From MADRE2 sp964397015 (GTDB lineage: Bacteria; Desulfobacterota; Desulfobacteria; Desulfobacterales; Desulfobacteraceae): a DNA stretch of 41,728 bases. Positions 24,450 to 33,017 of the stretch are shown here, one piece after another. The notes under the pieces were generated by a model. It was not told the origin of the DNA. It did no database searches and was given only the letters and a program-made list of their open reading frames with translations. The number at the start of each line of letters is the position of its first letter. The first letter of the stretch is position 1. The stretch is taken from assembly GCA_964397015.1 (NCBI GenBank), contig CAYNHL010000016.1, positions 1 to 41,728 of the forward strand, written 5' to 3'. The position numbers and the translations under genes were made by a program.

Positions 24450-24539
24450 GGGACTTTCTCCATTATGGTTTCACGGGTTGAAAAATGCATTCAGCAGATT
24501 AATATGAAACGTGAAAAAAGTCCAGACACCGGGCAGGGA

Positions 24540-26234
24540 TCAGGTTGTTTTTTTCTGTTCTTCTTTTCTCAAATCCTTTCTCAATACTTTCCCGACATTG
24601 GACTTGGGCAGTTCGGAACGAAAATCGACCTCAACCGGCAGTTTGTATGTAGCCAGTTTTTCCTTGCAGTATGACAAAAGTTCTTCTTTTGTCATATCCT
24701 GTCCGTCCTTGAGAACGATAAATGCCTTGGCCGCTTCTCCACGGGTAGGATGGGGAATTCCGACACAGCAGGCTTCGAGTATTTTGGGATGTTCGAACAG
24801 GACTTCTTCGATATCCCTTGGATAGACATTGTATCCTCCTGATATGATCATGTCTTTTATACGGTCCACGATATAGAAATATCCGTCCTCGTCCATTGTG
24901 GCGATATCACCGGTACAAAGCCAGCCTCCGTCTATAAGGGTTTTTGCGGTTTCATCCGGACGGTTGAGGTATTCTCTCATGATTTGCGGGCCTTTGAGTA
25001 ACAGTTCCCCTGTTTCACCAACCGGCACGTCCCGGGTTTTATCTTCAAGGTCGACAATCCTGCACTCTGTTTCCGGGATCGGGATACCAATGCTGCCCTG
25101 TTTGCGGGTACCGTAGAAGGGGTTGACATGGGTGACGGGAGTTGATTCGGTAAGCCCGAACCCCTCGACGATAATGGATCCGGTTTTCTGCTGAAAATTG
25201 TTGATCACTTCCAGCGGCAAAGGCGCACTGCCTGAAAAGCAGCCCTTGATGGATGTCAGGTCCGTGTTTTCTATATCCGGATGATTCAGCAGGCCGATAT
25301 ACATGGTGGGTACCATCGGGGCAAAGGTTACTTTTGACCGGCTTATGGCTTCAAGCAGGGGTTCGGGCTGGGGTTTGGGCACCAGCACGTTGGCCCATCC
25401 CATGTATATGGCGAAATTCATGGAAACCGACATGCCGAAAACATGGAAAATCGGCAGTGCACCAAGCATGATTTCCTCTCCTTTCTTGAAAGAGGGGAAC
25501 CAGGCCCTTAACTGCTGAATCTGGTAACTGATATTACGGTGAGTCAATACAACGCCTTTTGACACACCGGTCGTACCTCCGGTGTACTGATACATGGCCA
25601 CGTCGTCAAGGGTGACAGGCGGCGGTGAGTGGTCGGGTTCATTGTCGGCAAGGACATCTTTGAATGCAAAAAGGTCACTGGCCGGAGTGACATCTTTTGC
25701 CAGGCCTTTTTTCTTTGCAACAAGCGGGAACAGCAGTCTTTTGATGAACGGAAGATAATCCCCGATAGAGGTATATACAATGGTTTTGATGTTTGTTTTT
25801 TTCCTTAGCTCGACCATGCGGTCGGCAAGAAGATCCAGGGTTATCAGGAAAACTGAACCTGAATCCGTGAACTGGTGTTCAAGTTCCCGGTCCGAATACA
25901 GAGGGTTGTTCAATACTACAACACCGCCGATTTTCAAGGTGGCGTAGTAGGCGACGACGCATGGAATCACGTTGGGCAGCAGGATGGCAACGCTGTCTCC
26001 TTTTTTGACACCGAACTTTTTCAGGGCTGCGGCAAAACGTGCAACCATGTCGGTAAGTTCTGTAAAGGTGATGGAATATCCCTGGAAAACAAGGGCCGTG
26101 TGATCAGGAAATTCCCTGGCAGAGGTTTCAAGGAACTGGGGAACCAGTGTGTCTGTAAAGTTGATTTTCGGCTGCACCCCTTCTTCATAGGACTTCAGCC
26201 AGATTTTCTGTGCATAAGGATTTTGTTGTGACAC
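24540..26234 (-). CDS. fadD: Long-chain fatty acid-CoA ligase
   Basis: An AMP-forming acyl-CoA synthetase of about 564 residues. Motifs: the P-loop YTGGTTGVSKGVVLTH, the GFGLTES adenylate motif, GWLCTGD, and DRIKDMIISGGYNVYPRDIEE, with the C-terminal lysine in LPKSNVGKVLRK. It activates fatty acids for beta-oxidation or lipid use at the membrane. Start choice: the frame has ATG at 26240, but AAAGGAG ends one base before it, too close to work. GTG at 26234 is 7 nt from GGAG, so the start is placed there. A 164-nt divergent region separates it from the aspartate kinase at 26405. Confidence 0.92.
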   Translation of the reverse strand: MSQQNPYAQKIWLKSYEEGVQPKINFTDTLVPQFLETSAREFPDHTALVFQGYSITFTELTDMVARFAAALKKFGVKKGDSVAILLPNVIPCVVAYYATLKIGGVVVLNNPLYSDRELEHQFTDSGSVFLITLDLLADRMVELRKKTNIKTIVYTSIGDYLPFIKRLLFPLVAKKKGLAKDVTPASDLFAFKDVLADNEPDHSPPPVTLDDVAMYQYTGGTTGVSKGVVLTHRNISYQIQQLRAWFPSFKKGEEIMLGALPIFHVFGMSVSMNFAIYMGWANVLVPKPQPEPLLEAISRSKVTFAPMVPTMYIGLLNHPDIENTDLTSIKGCFSGSAPLPLEVINNFQQKTGSIIVEGFGLTESTPVTHVNPFYGTRKQGSIGIPIPETECRIVDLEDKTRDVPVGETGELLLKGPQIMREYLNRPDETAKTLIDGGWLCTGDIATMDEDGYFYIVDRIKDMIISGGYNVYPRDIEEVLFEHPKILEACCVGIPHPTRGEAAKAFIVLKDGQDMTKEELLSYCKEKLATYKLPVEVDFRSELPKSNVGKVLRKDLRKEEQKKTT

Positions 26235-26404
26235 GACCATTCTCCTTTGATAATTGTGTTCAGTTTATAAGAATCACTTTTATTCTTTGATAATAATAAA
26301 TTGGAACCGGTGTCAAGGAAAATAATCGCATACTGACTTATTGCAGGTTATAAGTTACCAATCAGGCTTGAAATTTGCCATAATACTGTGATAGTAGATT
26401 CGCC

Positions 26405-27772
26405 ATGAAAGTAATCAAAATAGGAGGCGGATGCCTCAAAGACGGAAAATCGGCAAGAAAAATCATGGAACTTGTGGCCTTAAAAGGCCCGGGCCATGTT
26501 TTCGTGGTGTCTGCGTTCGGCAAGATAACTGATCTGCTTATTTCGGGAGTTGATCTTGCCCTGGAAAATGAAGCACATATTCCCGGGTTCATGAAGAATA
26601 TCGTTCAGCGGCACCACTGCATTGTCGATGATCTGGTGGATGATCCTGCACGAATTGCGGCTTTGAAAGACAGTCTTGGCGCCATGTTCGAAAAGATGGA
26701 GAGATACTATTACGGTATAAGTTTCACCCGTGAAGCCACGCCCAGGATGAAAGACATCATTACAAGTTTCGGTGAGCGCCTTTCCGCTGTCGTTATATCA
26801 GGAACCCTTTCCGGCATGGGATCCTGCAGTGAATACATAATGCCCCATGAAGCCGGAATTCTTACGGACGGAAAGTTCATGGATGCCACGGCTGCCATGA
26901 AACCGACAGCCCAAAACCTTTACCCATTGATCCATTCCATGATGACGTCGGATAAAATACTCGTCATTCCCGGGTTTTTCGGAAGGAGCAAAGAAGGGGA
27001 GATCACGACTTTCGGCCGTGGTGGAAGTGACTATGCTGCTGCTGTCGTAGCCGCCGCCATCAGGGCGGATGTCCTCGAAATATGGAAGGATACCGAAGGA
27101 TTCATGACGGCAGACCCTGATAATATCCCTCATTGCCGGTTGATTCCGAGGCTGACCTATGAAGAGGCTGCGGAACTTGCATATACCGGTGCGGGCATCC
27201 TTCATCCCAGAACAGTAGAGCCGATCCGCACTTCCGGGATCGGCATTGCCATCAAGAACACTTACAACCCGGAAGCACCCGGCAGCCTGATTACAGCAGA
27301 TGCCGTCACCACGGACAAGGTAGTGAAGAGTGTTTCCTATACCCTGGATGTATCCATACTGAAAATATATGCATCAGGGGTAGGCGCGCGGTATGGGATC
27401 CTAAGCCAGATAACCGGGGCCCTGGCTGACGGCGGTATCAATATCAGATCAGTTGTAACGTCCCAGACATGTATCAGTCTGCTGCTGGCCAGAAATGACC
27501 TGGCTGTGAGTTTTGACCTGCTCAGGAAAATAAAACCCAGGCCCTATCGAAAACTCCAGAAAATTACCGACATGGCTCTTGTCAGTATAGTGGGAGACGG
27601 CCTGCAGCGCAGCCGTGGAATTGCCGCCAGGTGTTTTTCAGCCGTATCTGGAGCAAAGGTCAATATTGAGATGATTTCTTTTGGAGCATCTGCGGCGGCA
27701 TTGTATTTTCTGGTAAAGGAGAGGGCTCTGGATAAAACCGTCAAAGCTCTGCACGCGGCTTTTTTTGAATAA
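26405..27772 (+). CDS. Aspartate kinase (long type, paralogue 2)
   Basis: A 455-residue aspartokinase-family protein. The N-terminal motif reads KIGGGCL, where KFGGTS or KYGGSS is usual, so the Thr/Ser after GG is replaced by Gly-Cys. Other motifs are intact: RGGSDYAAAVVAAAI and EIWKDTEGFMTADPDNIP. TIGAGAL-type AYTGAGILHPRTVEPI and two C-terminal ACT-like regions follow (about 300-455). Length is like the monofunctional LysC/ThrA-kinase group. It may be feedback-regulated differently from the short kinase at 4786, or be partly altered in catalysis because of the changed motif. The ribosome binding site is weak. It lies alone between a divergent ligase gene and a convergent SH3 protein gene. 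Confidence 0.85.
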   Translation: MKVIKIGGGCLKDGKSARKIMELVALKGPGHVFVVSAFGKITDLLISGVDLALENEAHIPGFMKNIVQRHHCIVDDLVDDPARIAALKDSLGAMFEKMERYYYGISFTREATPRMKDIITSFGERLSAVVISGTLSGMGSCSEYIMPHEAGILTDGKFMDATAAMKPTAQNLYPLIHSMMTSDKILVIPGFFGRSKEGEITTFGRGGSDYAAAVVAAAIRADVLEIWKDTEGFMTADPDNIPHCRLIPRLTYEEAAELAYTGAGILHPRTVEPIRTSGIGIAIKNTYNPEAPGSLITADAVTTDKVVKSVSYTLDVSILKIYASGVGARYGILSQITGALADGGINIRSVVTSQTCISLLLARNDLAVSFDLLRKIKPRPYRKLQKITDMALVSIVGDGLQRSRGIAARCFSAVSGAKVNIEMISFGASAAALYFLVKERALDKTVKALHAAFFE

Positions 27773-27791
27773 TGCAGATCATTGGATTGTT

Positions 27792-28514
27792 TTAATTCAG
27801 GAGCCCGCCGGATCTCCGTTTTTTTGAAACCAGGCTTTTCCCCATCAGCCATCCGGCCAGCAATACACCTACACCTGCCATGAACCATTTTATCATACCG
27901 GTTTTCAATTGATTATCCACCCGTGATTCCATTTCGGTAATCCGGCTGGAAAGATCTTTGTTCTTTTTGGCAAGGTCCTGGTTCTCAGCCTGGATTTCAA
28001 GGACATTCCTGGAATTTTTGACCAGCGCATCATGGGCTTTTTGAATCTCGCCGGCTGTCTCAATGGCTTTTTCTTTTTCACTCCGGGCGGCTTCAAGCTG
28101 TGATTCAAGGGCCTTTATCCTGCCCGACAATGTTTTTTGCAATTCATTATACCGGGATTCAAGGGTTTTATTCTGTTCCAACAGAGCCTGTATCCGTGAT
28201 TCCAGCGTGGCAATCTTTTTTTCAAGGTTTTCTATGACAACGGGTTTTGGGATTTCATCCACAATGTATTTTTTTTCAACCCATCCTGCGGAACCATCTT
28301 TGGTTCGAACCTTCAGATAGTCATTTCGCTCTTCAATAACAGTCACAGGGTCATTGCTTTTCAACACTTTTTCAACCGGAAAATGCTCCCCTGGACCCTC
28401 ACGCAGGGTTAACAGCAATGTGTCTGTGACATACCGGGTTTCTGCAAGGCAATACTGGGAAACCACGATCCCGGTCAAAAGGATAATACTCAAAAACAAA
28501 CAGATCTTTCTCAT
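27792..28514 (-). CDS. YgiM-like SH3 domain membrane protein (TIGR04211 type)
   Basis: A 240-residue protein with a signal peptide (about 1-24, ending CLAE), a bacterial SH3 domain (about 26-90, LREGPGEHFPVEKVLKSNDPVTVIEE and GSAGWVEKKYI), a long coiled coil (about 95-200, heptads rich in Leu, Glu and Lys) and a C-terminal membrane helix (about 210-228, WFMAGVGVLLAGWLMG) ending in a basic tail. This order matches YgiM-type proteins, which may bind envelope components; no enzyme activity is known. GGAGG lies 10 nt before the ATG. It converges on the aspartate kinase gene with 19 nt between. Confidence 0.88.
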   Translation of the reverse strand: MRKICLFLSIILLTGIVVSQYCLAETRYVTDTLLLTLREGPGEHFPVEKVLKSNDPVTVIEERNDYLKVRTKDGSAGWVEKKYIVDEIPKPVVIENLEKKIATLESRIQALLEQNKTLESRYNELQKTLSGRIKALESQLEAARSEKEKAIETAGEIQKAHDALVKNSRNVLEIQAENQDLAKKNKDLSSRITEMESRVDNQLKTGMIKWFMAGVGVLLAGWLMGKSLVSKKRRSGGLLN

Positions 28515-28642
28515 TTTATGATTTCCTCCACAGTTTTATAGTTCAATACCAATACTGGTCGCATTTTACAATACCCTGGTTTGGTTCATCATTAAAAAAA
28601 ATGCTTGCAAAGAACCGGTATGAAAGGTATCAGGATGCTATT

Positions 28643-29290
28643 ATGATTCTGCAGCAGGAACGGAAAGAAATAGTCGATTTTGGTATCCGGATGTGCCGGG
28701 CCGGTTTGACCACCGGTACGGGCGGCAATCTCAGCAGATTCTGTCCGGATTCGGACCGTATTGTCATTACTCCGAGCGGTGTTCCCTATCAGGACATGCA
28801 GCCGGCTGATGTGCTGGTGGTCACTCCTGACGGGACAATTGTTGACGGATGTCAAAAACCTTCCAGTGAAGCCGGATTTCACCTGGCCCTTTACAGCAGC
28901 CGGCCTGATATACTGGCTGTTGTCCACACCCATTCGGTCTATGCAACCACTTTTGCGTGCCTGAACAAAGAAATCCTGCCTGTACACTACCTGGTCGGTT
29001 TTGCCGGAGACAGAGTTCCTGTGGCACCCTATGCCACTTATGGTACAAAGGCTCTTGCCGGCAGCATTATCGACACGATCGAAGATTACAATGCGGTTCT
29101 CCTGGCAAATCACGGGCTGGTGGCAGTAGGAGCGAACCTGACGGCTGCTTTCAATGTAGCCGAGGAGATCGAGTTTGCCGCCCGTGTATACTACCAGACA
29201 CTGGCCATTGGAGACCCGGTGGTTCTGACCTCAGAGCAGATGGCCCTGGTGATCGAAAAATTCAAGAACTATGGACCTGCGCAATCATGA
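28643..29290 (+). CDS. Class II aldolase/adducin family protein
   Basis: From ATG 28643 the protein has 215 residues, the length of L-fuculose-phosphate aldolase. Motifs: GLTTGTGGNLSRF, SSEAGFHLALY with the catalytic glutamate, VVHTHSVYAT zinc histidines and LLANHGLVAVG with the third histidine. It probably performs a zinc-dependent retro-aldol or isomerase/epimerase reaction on a sugar phosphate; fuculose, ribulose or methylthioribulose phosphates are known for the family. An upstream in-frame ATG at 28601 has no ribosome binding site; CAGGA precedes 28643. The stop overlaps the next ATG (ATGA), so it heads a translationally coupled operon. Confidence 0.85.
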   Translation: MILQQERKEIVDFGIRMCRAGLTTGTGGNLSRFCPDSDRIVITPSGVPYQDMQPADVLVVTPDGTIVDGCQKPSSEAGFHLALYSSRPDILAVVHTHSVYATTFACLNKEILPVHYLVGFAGDRVPVAPYATYGTKALAGSIIDTIEDYNAVLLANHGLVAVGANLTAAFNVAEEIEFAARVYYQTLAIGDPVVLTSEQMALVIEKFKNYGPAQS

Positions 29291-30726
29291 ACCAGTCCTT
29301 TTTTCTCAAAGTGTGCCTTCGCAATATCACCAACGGACTTATCCAGGGGCTTTCCAGCTTTTCCCGTCAAAGCTCCGCCGCGGTTATTTACGCCGCCCAG
29401 CCGTTCGACCCTGTGAGCATTTACGATCCCCACCATATACTCAAGGGTCACGAGGTCAAGATCAAGGAAATATATCTGGATACAAACATGGAATGGCGCC
29501 GGAAAGTTGAGGATACTTTGTCCAGGCAGCCGGAAGGATATGTCGCATTCTGTCATGACCTGGAACTGGCCGGGCTTATATCCTTCGGGGGGTGTTCCCA
29601 TTCTTTTTTTTACCAGATGTGGGTGACTGAACATCATCCTGACATGTTCTGTGTCGAACCGACCAGGCGCTGGCTCGAGCAGGCGGCATCCCTTCTTGCG
29701 GCTGATTACGCCTGCCGGAGCCTGGAAATCAATTCATCGGACCATGTACTGAAAAATTATGCATTGCAGGCCATTGCAGATTACATTATCGATGAACGGG
29801 ACGGCCACCTGGATTGTGACAGCAAGATATTGATCGCACCGATTCTAAGGGATATCCTGCAGATCAGCAAGGCCAGGGAAGAGGGCGCCTGGCCCAGGGG
29901 AACGCTGTTCTTCACCGATCCCTACCGGATTCCCGAAATTTTGTTCATTACAAAAATACAGCCCAATGACCGCCCGGTTATCAGCAATGTCAAACATGTC
30001 AGAAAACTGTTGATGGCGGTTGAAAATTCAGACAGAAAACTGGTGTCAGACGGATGCACCATTGTCGGGATTACGGAATGCCAGCTTCCGGATTATGTGG
30101 TTGCAGCGGAGTATAACGGGGATTTCGGATTTTTGAAACTGGGCACAAAGCCCATCTGCTCATTTTTCGGCGGCACTTTTCATTCCACGACCCGGAGAGC
30201 CAAGATGGTGGAACTCGAGGAAATTCTGCTGGATTCACATATCGATCCCCAGATATCCACATTGCTGTTCCAGATCGTATCCCGCCTGGTCCATCATGCC
30301 GGCCTGAACCGTCATGGCTGCACGCTGGTGGTAGATCTGGGTCTTTGTGATCTTCGCTTGTCCGGCCACCTGCTGAATCCCGGCCTCGATCTGCTTGACC
30401 CCGGATGTATCGATCTTGCCTGCTCACTATTGAAAATTGACGGCGCGGTGCATATCAAGACCGATCTGGCTGTTCACGGGTTCGGATGTCTCCTGGATGG
30501 AAAAGCCGTTCCCTGGGAAAACCTGGCCAGGGGGGCCCGGTATAATTCAGCCCTGCGCTTTTCAGCAGACAACCCCGGTACTGTAATTGTGGTTGTTTCT
30601 TCTGACAGGCCGGTTTCGATAATTTACCGCGGGATTGAAGTTAACGCTTTCAGCGCCTGGCGACCCCTGTTTACAAAGACGCCGGATCCTGTTCTTCTGA
30701 AAACTTATCTTAACGGAGTTGCATAA
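29287..30726 (+). CDS. DisA/DAC nucleotide-binding domain protein with degenerate motif
   Basis: A 479-residue protein. Its C-terminal part (about 320-450) resembles the diadenylate cyclase (DAC) domain: the DGA motif is at 385-387, followed by a strand, a VHGFGCLLDG segment, and then RGARYNSA, where cyclases have G-T/A-RHR-A (here R418, Y419, N420). The end VIVVVSSDRPVSIIYRG also matches. With RHR lost, c-di-AMP synthesis is doubtful; it may instead sense a nucleotide. Residues 1-310 belong to no domain I recognise, and include a Cys/His-containing segment (FGGCSHSF). It overlaps the aldolase gene by 4 nt and the His-rich gene by 1 nt, so all are made together. Start at ATG 29287; the in-frame ATG at 28957 lies inside the aldolase gene. 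Confidence 0.72.
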   Translation: MNQSFFLKVCLRNITNGLIQGLSSFSRQSSAAVIYAAQPFDPVSIYDPHHILKGHEVKIKEIYLDTNMEWRRKVEDTLSRQPEGYVAFCHDLELAGLISFGGCSHSFFYQMWVTEHHPDMFCVEPTRRWLEQAASLLAADYACRSLEINSSDHVLKNYALQAIADYIIDERDGHLDCDSKILIAPILRDILQISKAREEGAWPRGTLFFTDPYRIPEILFITKIQPNDRPVISNVKHVRKLLMAVENSDRKLVSDGCTIVGITECQLPDYVVAAEYNGDFGFLKLGTKPICSFFGGTFHSTTRRAKMVELEEILLDSHIDPQISTLLFQIVSRLVHHAGLNRHGCTLVVDLGLCDLRLSGHLLNPGLDLLDPGCIDLACSLLKIDGAVHIKTDLAVHGFGCLLDGKAVPWENLARGARYNSALRFSADNPGTVIVVVSSDRPVSIIYRGIEVNAFSAWRPLFTKTPDPVLLKTYLNGVA

Positions 30727-31022
30727 TGTCAAAACATCATCAAAACCATAACCACCATGACCACAGTCATAGTCACAGTCATGATCATGGAACTGAACTG
30801 CCTTTTGAAAAAAAGCTCGAAGCCCTGTTCGGCCACTGGATAGATCACAATGACAGCCACAAGGAAAGCTACCTGTCATGGTCTCTAAAAGCGTCATCCC
30901 ACGAGCAGCTCGCCCCGGTCGCCCGGATACTGGAGGATGTCGCAGGGCTGTCGGACCAGGTGACAAAGAAGCTCGAACAGGCGCTTTCCATTGTCAAATC
31001 CATGAACAGCCCGGAATCATAA
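30726..31022 (+). CDS. Small His-rich protein
   Basis: A 98-residue protein. The first 22 residues carry 11 histidines in an alternating His/Ser/Asp/Asn pattern, a likely metal-binding tail; the rest (about 27-95) is predicted helical with LEALFGHWIDHNDSHKESYLSW and a long second helix. No membrane segment. Its ATG overlaps the previous stop (TAATG). The His-rich tail resembles nickel- or zinc-handling chaperone ends, but the helical body is not a family I recognise. It may serve metal delivery for the zinc-dependent aldolase of the same operon; that is inference. Confidence 0.75.
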   Translation: MSKHHQNHNHHDHSHSHSHDHGTELPFEKKLEALFGHWIDHNDSHKESYLSWSLKASSHEQLAPVARILEDVAGLSDQVTKKLEQALSIVKSMNSPES

Positions 31023-31030
31023 GCCTGGAT

Positions 31031-32026
31031 ATGACACTGGAACATCTTGCAGGGCAGAGACTGATGGTGGGTTGTGACAGCACCTTTTTTGACCAGGAGC
31101 TTGAATACCTGATCCGGGACCTTAGGATCGGTGGGCTTGTGCTGTTCTCCAGAAATATCCAGTCACCTGAACAGACAAGACAAATGTGTGATCAGGCCCA
31201 GGCTTATGCCGCAGGCCACGGCCTGTTTCCCCTTATCATCGCCGTGGACCAGGAAGGCGGACAGGTCGAACGATTCAAGGAGCCGTTTACCCGCTTTAAG
31301 GGAAACCCCTTTATCCAGACACAGGAACAGGCCGATGACTTTGCCCGGATCGTATCGGGGGAGCTCAAACAGGCAGGGATCAACATGAATCTGGCACCGG
31401 TACTGGACGTGGCTTTTGAACCGGACAGCGTCATGAAAAACCGGTCTTTTGGAGCTGATCCGCAACAGGTGGCCAACCTGGGATGCCGGGTGATCAAAGG
31501 CCTGCAGGCACATGGTATCATGGCTGTTGCCAAGCATTTTCCCGGAATAGGGAGAACATCTCTGGATTCCCATATAGAGATGCCGGTACTCGATATCGAC
31601 AGGCAGGTCCTGGCAAAGACCGATATGCTGCCTTTTACCATGGCCGCCAGGACGGGTGTGGCTGGCATCATGCTGTCTCATATACTGTATCCCGGGCTTG
31701 ATAAAACCTGGCCGGCAAGCTTGTCTCCCGGCATTGCAGACGGTCTTTTGAGAAATACAATGGGATATGACGGGGTGATCATGACAGATGACCTGGATAT
31801 GGGTGCTGTCCGCTTTGACATGCAGTCCGTCATCCGGCAGGTTCTTTTGTCCGGAATTGACATGATATTGATCTGTCATAAAGGGCCTGCCATACAGGCT
31901 GCGTTTGATGAAATAATGGAACAGCTGTCAACTGTTCCAGCCTTCCTGGAATCTGCAAAAAAGTCTGCTGCCCGTATCAGGTCCCTTAAAAAAAGGTATC
32001 TGGGATCAGACATTCAAAAGCCTTGA
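31031..32026 (+). CDS. nagZ: Glycoside hydrolase family 3, beta-N-acetylhexosaminidase-like (NagZ)
   Basis: A 331-residue protein of the GH3 type. Motifs: DQEGGQVERF at the start of the barrel, NLAPVLDV, KHFPGIGRTSLDSHIEMP, which contains the Asp-Ser-His catalytic dyad, and GVIMTDDLDMGA with the nucleophile aspartate. KHFPGHG is usual; here Ile replaces the second His of that segment. Family members release N-acetylglucosamine during peptidoglycan recycling in the cytoplasm. There is no signal peptide. It starts 9 nt after the His-rich gene; the ATG at 30878 lies inside that gene and is rejected. The 3' end overlaps the convergent tsaD stop by 21 nt. Confidence 0.88.
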   Translation: MTLEHLAGQRLMVGCDSTFFDQELEYLIRDLRIGGLVLFSRNIQSPEQTRQMCDQAQAYAAGHGLFPLIIAVDQEGGQVERFKEPFTRFKGNPFIQTQEQADDFARIVSGELKQAGINMNLAPVLDVAFEPDSVMKNRSFGADPQQVANLGCRVIKGLQAHGIMAVAKHFPGIGRTSLDSHIEMPVLDIDRQVLAKTDMLPFTMAARTGVAGIMLSHILYPGLDKTWPASLSPGIADGLLRNTMGYDGVIMTDDLDMGAVRFDMQSVIRQVLLSGIDMILICHKGPAIQAAFDEIMEQLSTVPAFLESAKKSAARIRSLKKRYLGSDIQKP

Positions 32027-33007
32027 AAATACATCTGAATCCAGATCACAGGTCTGCTTGTTTTGAATCATGTAAAATCCACGGGCGGCAATCATTGCCC
32101 CGTTATCAGTGCATAATTCTGCGGGCGGGACCTTTATGGACAGGCCGTGCTGTTTTACGTCCGATATCAGTCGGCCGGCAAGGCTCCGGCTGGCAGCCAC
32201 TCCGCCGGTAAGGGCAATGGTGCTGCAACCTGCCTTTTTTGCCGCCTGTATCAGTTTGTGTGAAAGGACATCAAATACCGCGTTCTGGAACGCTGCCGCA
32301 ATATTCTTTTTATCCTGTTCACCTTGAACCGGATATGTTTCAAGGTGTCTCATCACTGCTGACTTCAGGCCGGAAAAGCTGAAATCAAGGCTGTCTTTTT
32401 CCAGAAATATCCTGGGAAAAGCGGTTTTGATCGGTTGACCTGTACGGGCCATGCTTTCGATTACCGGGCCACCGGGATACCCGAGACCAAGCATTTTGGC
32501 CACCTTGTCAAAGGCTTCTCCAGCCGCGTCATCCCTGGTCTGGCCCATGCACTCCAAATGATCGAAAGAGGTGACATGATAAATATTGGTATGCCCGCCG
32601 GATACCACAAGGGCGACAAAGGGGAACTTTGGGGGATCAGGGGTGAGAAAAAGGGAAAAAATATGGGCCTCGAGATGGTTGACTCCGGCCAGGGGCAGGT
32701 TCCTGGCCCAGGCAAAGGATCTGGCAAAACAGAATCCGACCAGCAGGGCACCCAGCAGCCCGGGGCCCTGAGTGGCAGCGACACCTTCAATGTCATCAGC
32801 AGTTATGCCGGCCTTTTCAAAAGCCTGCTCCACCACCGGAGAGACGGCCTCGATGTGCATGCGGGATGCCAGCTCGGGCACCACCCCGCCGTACTGGCTG
32901 TGAACGTCCACCTGGGAAGCTATGATTGAAGACAGTATTGTATCGCCGTTTTTGACAACAGCGGCAGCTGTTTCGTCACAGGAAGATTCAATTCCGAGAA
33001 TCAGCAT
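32006..33007 (-). CDS. tsaD: tRNA N6-adenosine threonylcarbamoyltransferase
   Basis: A 333-residue TsaD (Kae1/YgjD/Gcp) protein. It transfers threonylcarbamoyl to A37 of ANN-decoding tRNAs. MLILGIESSCDETAAAVV is the standard N-terminus; the metal-binding motif NHLEAH, SGGHTNIY and TGGVAASRSL follow, and the length is normal. The ORF could extend 18 residues upstream (to 33061), but those residues overlap purM and the family starts at the MLILGIESS methionine. It lies 10 nt after the purM stop, so it is probably co-transcribed with purM. Confidence 0.96.
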   Translation of the reverse strand: MLILGIESSCDETAAAVVKNGDTILSSIIASQVDVHSQYGGVVPELASRMHIEAVSPVVEQAFEKAGITADDIEGVAATQGPGLLGALLVGFCFARSFAWARNLPLAGVNHLEAHIFSLFLTPDPPKFPFVALVVSGGHTNIYHVTSFDHLECMGQTRDDAAGEAFDKVAKMLGLGYPGGPVIESMARTGQPIKTAFPRIFLEKDSLDFSFSGLKSAVMRHLETYPVQGEQDKKNIAAAFQNAVFDVLSHKLIQAAKKAGCSTIALTGGVAASRSLAGRLISDVKQHGLSIKVPPAELCTDNGAMIAARGFYMIQNKQTCDLDSDVFSRLLNV

Positions 33008-33017
33008 GCAGTCCGGA

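Noticed and set aside
28957..29286. N-terminal extension of the DAC-like protein
   Set aside because: The added residues are the aldolase gene read in a different frame; the overlapping ATGA at 29287 is the natural start.
30878..31030. N-terminal extension of the NagZ-like protein
   Set aside because: The residues are a frame-shifted reading of the His-rich protein gene.
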